Source: Palleronia salina
GTDB taxonomy: Bacteria > Pseudomonadota > Alphaproteobacteria > Rhodobacterales > Rhodobacteraceae
Length of the DNA stretch: 32,803 nt
Direction: 5' to 3'
Assembly (NCBI RefSeq): GCF_900141995.1
Contig: NZ_FQZA01000019.1
Coordinates: 1-32,803 of the forward strand
Below are positions 31,001 to 32,803 of this stretch, in pieces; position 1 is the first letter of the stretch, and each line of letters starts with the position of its first letter. The notes under the pieces were generated by a model that saw nothing but the letters and a program-made list of their open reading frames with translations, made no database searches and was not told where the DNA came from. A program made the position numbers and the translations under genes.

Positions 31001-31180
31001 GGATGGAGGATGCATCTATTTCTCCGCAAATCGAAGCTGCGCGACGGCCGCGCGGCGCCTTTCCGATACGCTGGGCCAGTTGAATTTGCGGGATGGGAAG
31101 GTGAGGCGCCTATAACCGTGCAACTCAATCTGGCGGAGCCATTACCCGAGGGCCTGCGCGAACTGTTTGGGATGGGGTGA
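28013..31180 (+). CDS. HIT-PLD nuclease-SF2 helicase-DUF3427 fusion, SauUSI-like type IV restriction enzyme candidate
   Basis: A 1055-residue protein. Domains: a HIT-like domain (about 12-98) with CPCC near the start and His90-x-His92-x-Arg94, where the last triad position is Arg but the middle nucleophile-type His is kept; a PLD-type nuclease (about 115-260) with HPKAWMF (His204, Lys206) and GSSNLSRSALTEG; an SF2 helicase with ATGLGKTF near 330, DEFHH near 415, LTATPDRSDGGD and QLGRGLRR; and a C-terminal DUF3427 region with WQTQTSTRRKSLRG and HLFLRKSK. PLD-helicase-DUF3427 is the architecture of SauUSI, an ATP-dependent enzyme cutting 5-methylcytosine DNA. The GTG at 28013 follows the methyltransferase stop by 3 bases. 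Its role as restriction enzyme is inferred from architecture; the HIT fusion is the unusual part. Confidence 0.88.
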   Translation: MPSEITPPEPKTSCPCCAPSIEKIVECDAQTILVRDGMGIILAPRRHVTRWRDLSEPEQAALVARITPAQTLLEEDGGPAPVKLIETAEHFHIRLDVPTTASSPIPGAPHDRPLISGGEDALHAHLRPLIDQAHSVDLAVSFLMTSGARLVLPHLRDLLERGGQLRLLTGDYLDVTEPTALRLMEDLDHNRQLYVFRAARIPFHPKAWMFSFADGAGAMIVGSSNLSRSALTEGVEWNLRHFDRSDAVPLIAARNAFKGLLVRPEVTELSGEWIDSYETRRVNPMPIRSGVPEERPEDAPKPHDIQREALNALATTRAKGYRAGLVVLATGLGKTFLAAFDSQPATRILFVAHREEILTQAMEAFRAVRPKARLGRFGGGDKDFGADVLFASIQTLSRNQHLQRFAPDAFDYIVVDEFHHAAAATYRRIIDHFTPEFLLGLTATPDRSDGGDLLGLCEENLVYECDLWSGIDRELLAPFKYFGVPDPVEYAQIPWRSGKFDESALTLAVATQARAENALNQLARRGGKKAIGFCVSRRHADFMAEFSQARGLRAVAVHSGDTSSPRASALKALENGDLDIVYAVDMFNEGVDVPSIDTVLMLRPTESPVIWLQQLGRGLRRCTEKTHLAVIDYIGNHRVFLTKARTLLQIGAGEGALRMALERFERHEISFPAGCEVTYDLEALDILKSLIRQPRDGEELTAFYRDFRDRHGVRPTASEVQHAGFNPGRTGHAGWLGFVNDMGDLAGTDHTAWTSHKALLDEIETTRMTRSYKMLALRGMIEAGALPGRISVTALAERVARLAKRNPEIQADISVDPDDLEAVQTMLMKYPLKLLGETEWFRSGSGAFETTLDDNGDTALANLASELVDWRLLRYLQTRRVTYDQQETRPLAEAAEAPGGFLNTPATGPRIWAEYPRDRIPPLFGAVFNTGSWNSGIVVIPDAKAMVLLVTMDKSSMSVGDHYAVEFVSPTRFVWQTQTSTRRKSLRGRIIAGEEPGWRMHLFLRKSKLRDGRAAPFRYAGPVEFAGWEGEAPITVQLNLAEPLPEGLRELFGMG

Positions 31181-31226
31181 TCCGACCGGTAAAGCCATCG
31201 AGCGAGAGGCAGCCGAAGCCTCCGCG

Positions 31227-31311
31227 TTACTTGCCGGGCACTAGGTAGGGCGGGATGGGCGCGTACAGTTTTTCGCTGCGCCCGCCACGTGCTTCGAGTT
31301 GGGCGATTTGC
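31227..31311 (-). pseudogene. C-terminal tail of a truncated gene next to the IS1182 remnant
   Basis: The minus strand ends at a TAA (31229-31227) after a coding-like tail containing QIAQLEARGGRSEKLYAPIP. Upstream of about 31312 the sequence changes to the IS1182 leader, including GAGTTTTTCAAC on this strand, which resembles an IS end. The gene therefore seems to have lost its 5' part to the insertion. The parent family was not recognised. It converges on the HIT-PLD-helicase gene with 46 bases between stops. Confidence 0.4.
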
Positions 31312-31382
31312 GTTGAAAAACTCTTCTCGTTTTGAGGTCTGAGCGCTGATTCAGTTTCTCCGTAAAGCCGGGAGGACTGGCG

Positions 31383-32450
31383 ATGTTGGGCAGAAGCAGA
31401 AAGCGCAGCCGGCGTTGTTTTGGGAGTGCCCCCTGGGAAGATCGCTTTACTCAGGATCACCAGCTTCGCTCCATCGACCGCTTTGTCGATCTGAGGAGCA
31501 TCCGCGGCTATCTGGCGGGTTTCTACTGCCACACTGGCCGCTCGTCGGTCGATCCCGAGCTGCTGATCCTTATGCTCCTGGTCGGTTAATGCTTCGATCT
31601 CCGGTCCGAGAGGCGGCACTGCGATGAGGTCCACCTGAACCTCACGCATCGCTGGTTCTGCCGCCGCGACCTGTCGCACGGCATTCTCAATCAGTCGACT
31701 TTCTCGAACAATCGCCATGGTCGTTTCGAGAGAGCGAGCTGGTGCGGCAACTGTTCGAGACAACTGTAGGGTGCTATGTCGCGGAAGGGCAGGTCAGAGG
31801 GTAGCGTATGGCGATCGATGCCAGCCTGACCGAGGCTGATGCTAACAAGCAGGACCCGACGCCCAGGGAAGAATGGGACGCGGCGCGGATCGAGCCGGCC
31901 GATGCGCCGCGCGCCGTTCGAGAATATCCCGACAAGTTGGACGAAGCTGTTCGCGGCCGGCAGCGAGGTGCAGCCCAGTTTCACCTCGCATTCTGATCCG
32001 GCCAACCAGTGGACGGCAGCCTGCTAGGGTCCGGCTTTCTTCAGGTACTCCGACAATCACCTGTTCGATACGGATCACGGGGTCATCGTCGATGTCGAGG
32101 CAATACGGTTGGTCAGGCAGGCCGAGGTTGGCTTGACCAAGACCATGCTGGATCGGGTGAAGGCAAAGTTCGACCTCCGTCCCGAGCTTCTGATCGCCGA
32201 CGCTGCGTATGGGACCGGGCCGATGCTGGGCTGCCTGGTCGACCGCAAGATCGCACCGCACATTCCGGTCTTCGACTAGTACAGCCGCAGCGATGGAACC
32301 TGGAGCCGGGCGGATTTCGAGTGGGACGTCGAGAACGATTAATCCGTCTGCAGCGAGGGTCAGTCACTGAAACACTTTTGCCGGAACTATTCCGACCCGA
32401 CCCGGAGGGCGACCAGTGACAAGAGTGCCAAAGACCGCGCCCTGCAACTG
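31383..32450 (+). pseudogene. Decayed IS1182-family transposase
   Basis: After a GGAGG Shine-Dalgarno, the ATG at 31383 opens a reading frame with DHQLRSIDRFVDLRSIRGYL and GRSSVDPELLILMLLVG, typical of IS1182 transposases. Decay is clear: TAA at 31587 replaces the Tyr of the GYCF motif, then the same frame resumes with DLRSERRHCDEVHLNLTHRW; a frameshift follows near 31725; a TAG lies near 31801; a second frameshift near 31950 leads to YSDNHLFDTDHGVIVDVEA and DAAYGTGPMLGCLVDRKIAP; further stops occur near 32026, 32278 and 32340. Similarity fades at about 32450, where the IS3 element starts. The element cannot make an active transposase. Confidence 0.88.
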
Positions 32451-32451
32451 C

Positions 32452-32803
32452 TGAGCTGCCCCAACCGAGTGGTCCAGGTTGATTGTTAGTGCATCGCTGG
32501 TCGCCGGTCGACGGCTATGATGCTCTCCGGCGCCGGAGGCCTGTAGCCCAAGGCGCTGTGGGGCCGGACGGTATTGTAGTGGCGACGCCACCGCTCGATG
32601 AGGATCTGGGCCTCACGGAGCGAATAGAAAACCTCTCCGTCGAGCAGCTCGTTGCGGAATCGAGCGTTGAAGCTTTCGCAGTAGCCGTTCTCCCAAGGTG
32701 AGCCAGGCTCGATGTAGGCGGTCTTGGCACCGACGGCGCCGATCCAGTCGCGGACCTTCAGAGCAACAAATTCGGCACCGTTGTCGGACCTTATAAACTC
32801 CGG
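32452..32803 (-). mobile_element. IS3-family element, one end, inserted in the IS1182 remnant
   Basis: The element starts at a TG dinucleotide (TGAGCTGCCCCAAC at about 32452), consistent with IS3-family ends, 34 bases beyond the transposase stop. The exact terminal repeat cannot be confirmed without the other end, which lies outside the window. Confidence 0.6.
32486..32803 (-). CDS. IS3-family transposase, C-terminal part (cut by window edge)
   Basis: About 105 residues of an IS3-type OrfB integrase domain are visible: RSDNGAEFVALKVRDW (second catalytic Asp), SPWENGYCESFNARFRNELL (catalytic Glu), FYSLREAQILIERWRRHYNT and RPHSALGYRPPAPE, ending at TAA 32488-32486. The frame is intact within the window. 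The element's terminus probably lies at about 32452, where TGAGCTGCCCC begins and the interrupted IS1182 sequence stops. The N-terminal OrfA and the first catalytic Asp lie beyond the right edge. Confidence 0.9.
   Translation of the reverse strand, partial: PEFIRSDNGAEFVALKVRDWIGAVGAKTAYIEPGSPWENGYCESFNARFRNELLDGEVFYSLREAQILIERWRRHYNTVRPHSALGYRPPAPESIIAVDRRPAMH

Noticed and set aside
31227-31763. A 178-residue minus-strand gene across the IS1182 region.
   Set aside because: All but its last ~28 residues are antisense to recognisable transposase sequence. Only the tail was kept, as a truncated-gene remnant.

Overview
The window is high-GC DNA with the codon bias, tight ATGA-type gene overlaps and gene families of an alphaproteobacterium, most likely a member of the Rhodobacteraceae (Roseobacter group). 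This placement is inferred from gene content and composition. No rRNA, intact tRNA or CRISPR array was seen. Both window ends lie inside insertion sequences (IS5-like on the left, IS3-like on the right).

Region 1 (1-5045): after the 5' part of an IS5-type transposase and about 550 bases without a recognisable gene come a very large sensory protein (CheB-CheR-coiled coil-PAS-HWE histidine kinase) and an overlapping single-domain response regulator.

Region 2 (5055-16820): an aromatic-compound catabolic cluster. A LysR regulator is divergent from a long, tightly packed plus-strand operon. The operon encodes a PcpA/MhqO-type hydroquinone ring-cleavage dioxygenase, an MhqD-like hydrolase, maleylacetate reductase, a complete branched-chain-amino-acid-type ABC importer (Tat-exported binding protein, two ATPases, two permeases), a Tat-exported SnoaL-like protein, a TfdB/phenol-hydroxylase-type FAD monooxygenase and a hydroxyquinol/catechol-type intradiol dioxygenase. 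The likely logic is import of an aromatic substrate, hydroxylation to hydroquinone or hydroxyquinol, ring cleavage to maleylacetate or a semialdehyde, and reduction to 3-oxoadipate.

Region 3 (about 17180-21600): a mobile-element core. It holds a P4-type tyrosine integrase preceded by a tRNA T-arm-like scrap, an orphan 211-aa protein, an AlpA-type regulator and a 560-aa P-loop ATPase that may act in replication. Downstream is a cluster of eleven TGTTC/GAACA words that looks like an iteron origin.

Region 4 (22040-31180): a candidate defence module. A 1669-aa DEDD-exonuclease/RecQ/UvrD fusion is divergent from a small SAM methyltransferase and a 1055-aa HIT-PLD nuclease-SF2 helicase-DUF3427 fusion. 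The last resembles the type IV, methylation-dependent restriction enzyme SauUSI with an extra HIT domain. This is the best candidate in the window for an under-described system.

Region 5 (31227-32803): an IS graveyard. The tail of a truncated gene is followed by an IS1182-type transposase broken by stops and frameshifts, itself cut by an IS3-family element that runs off the right end.
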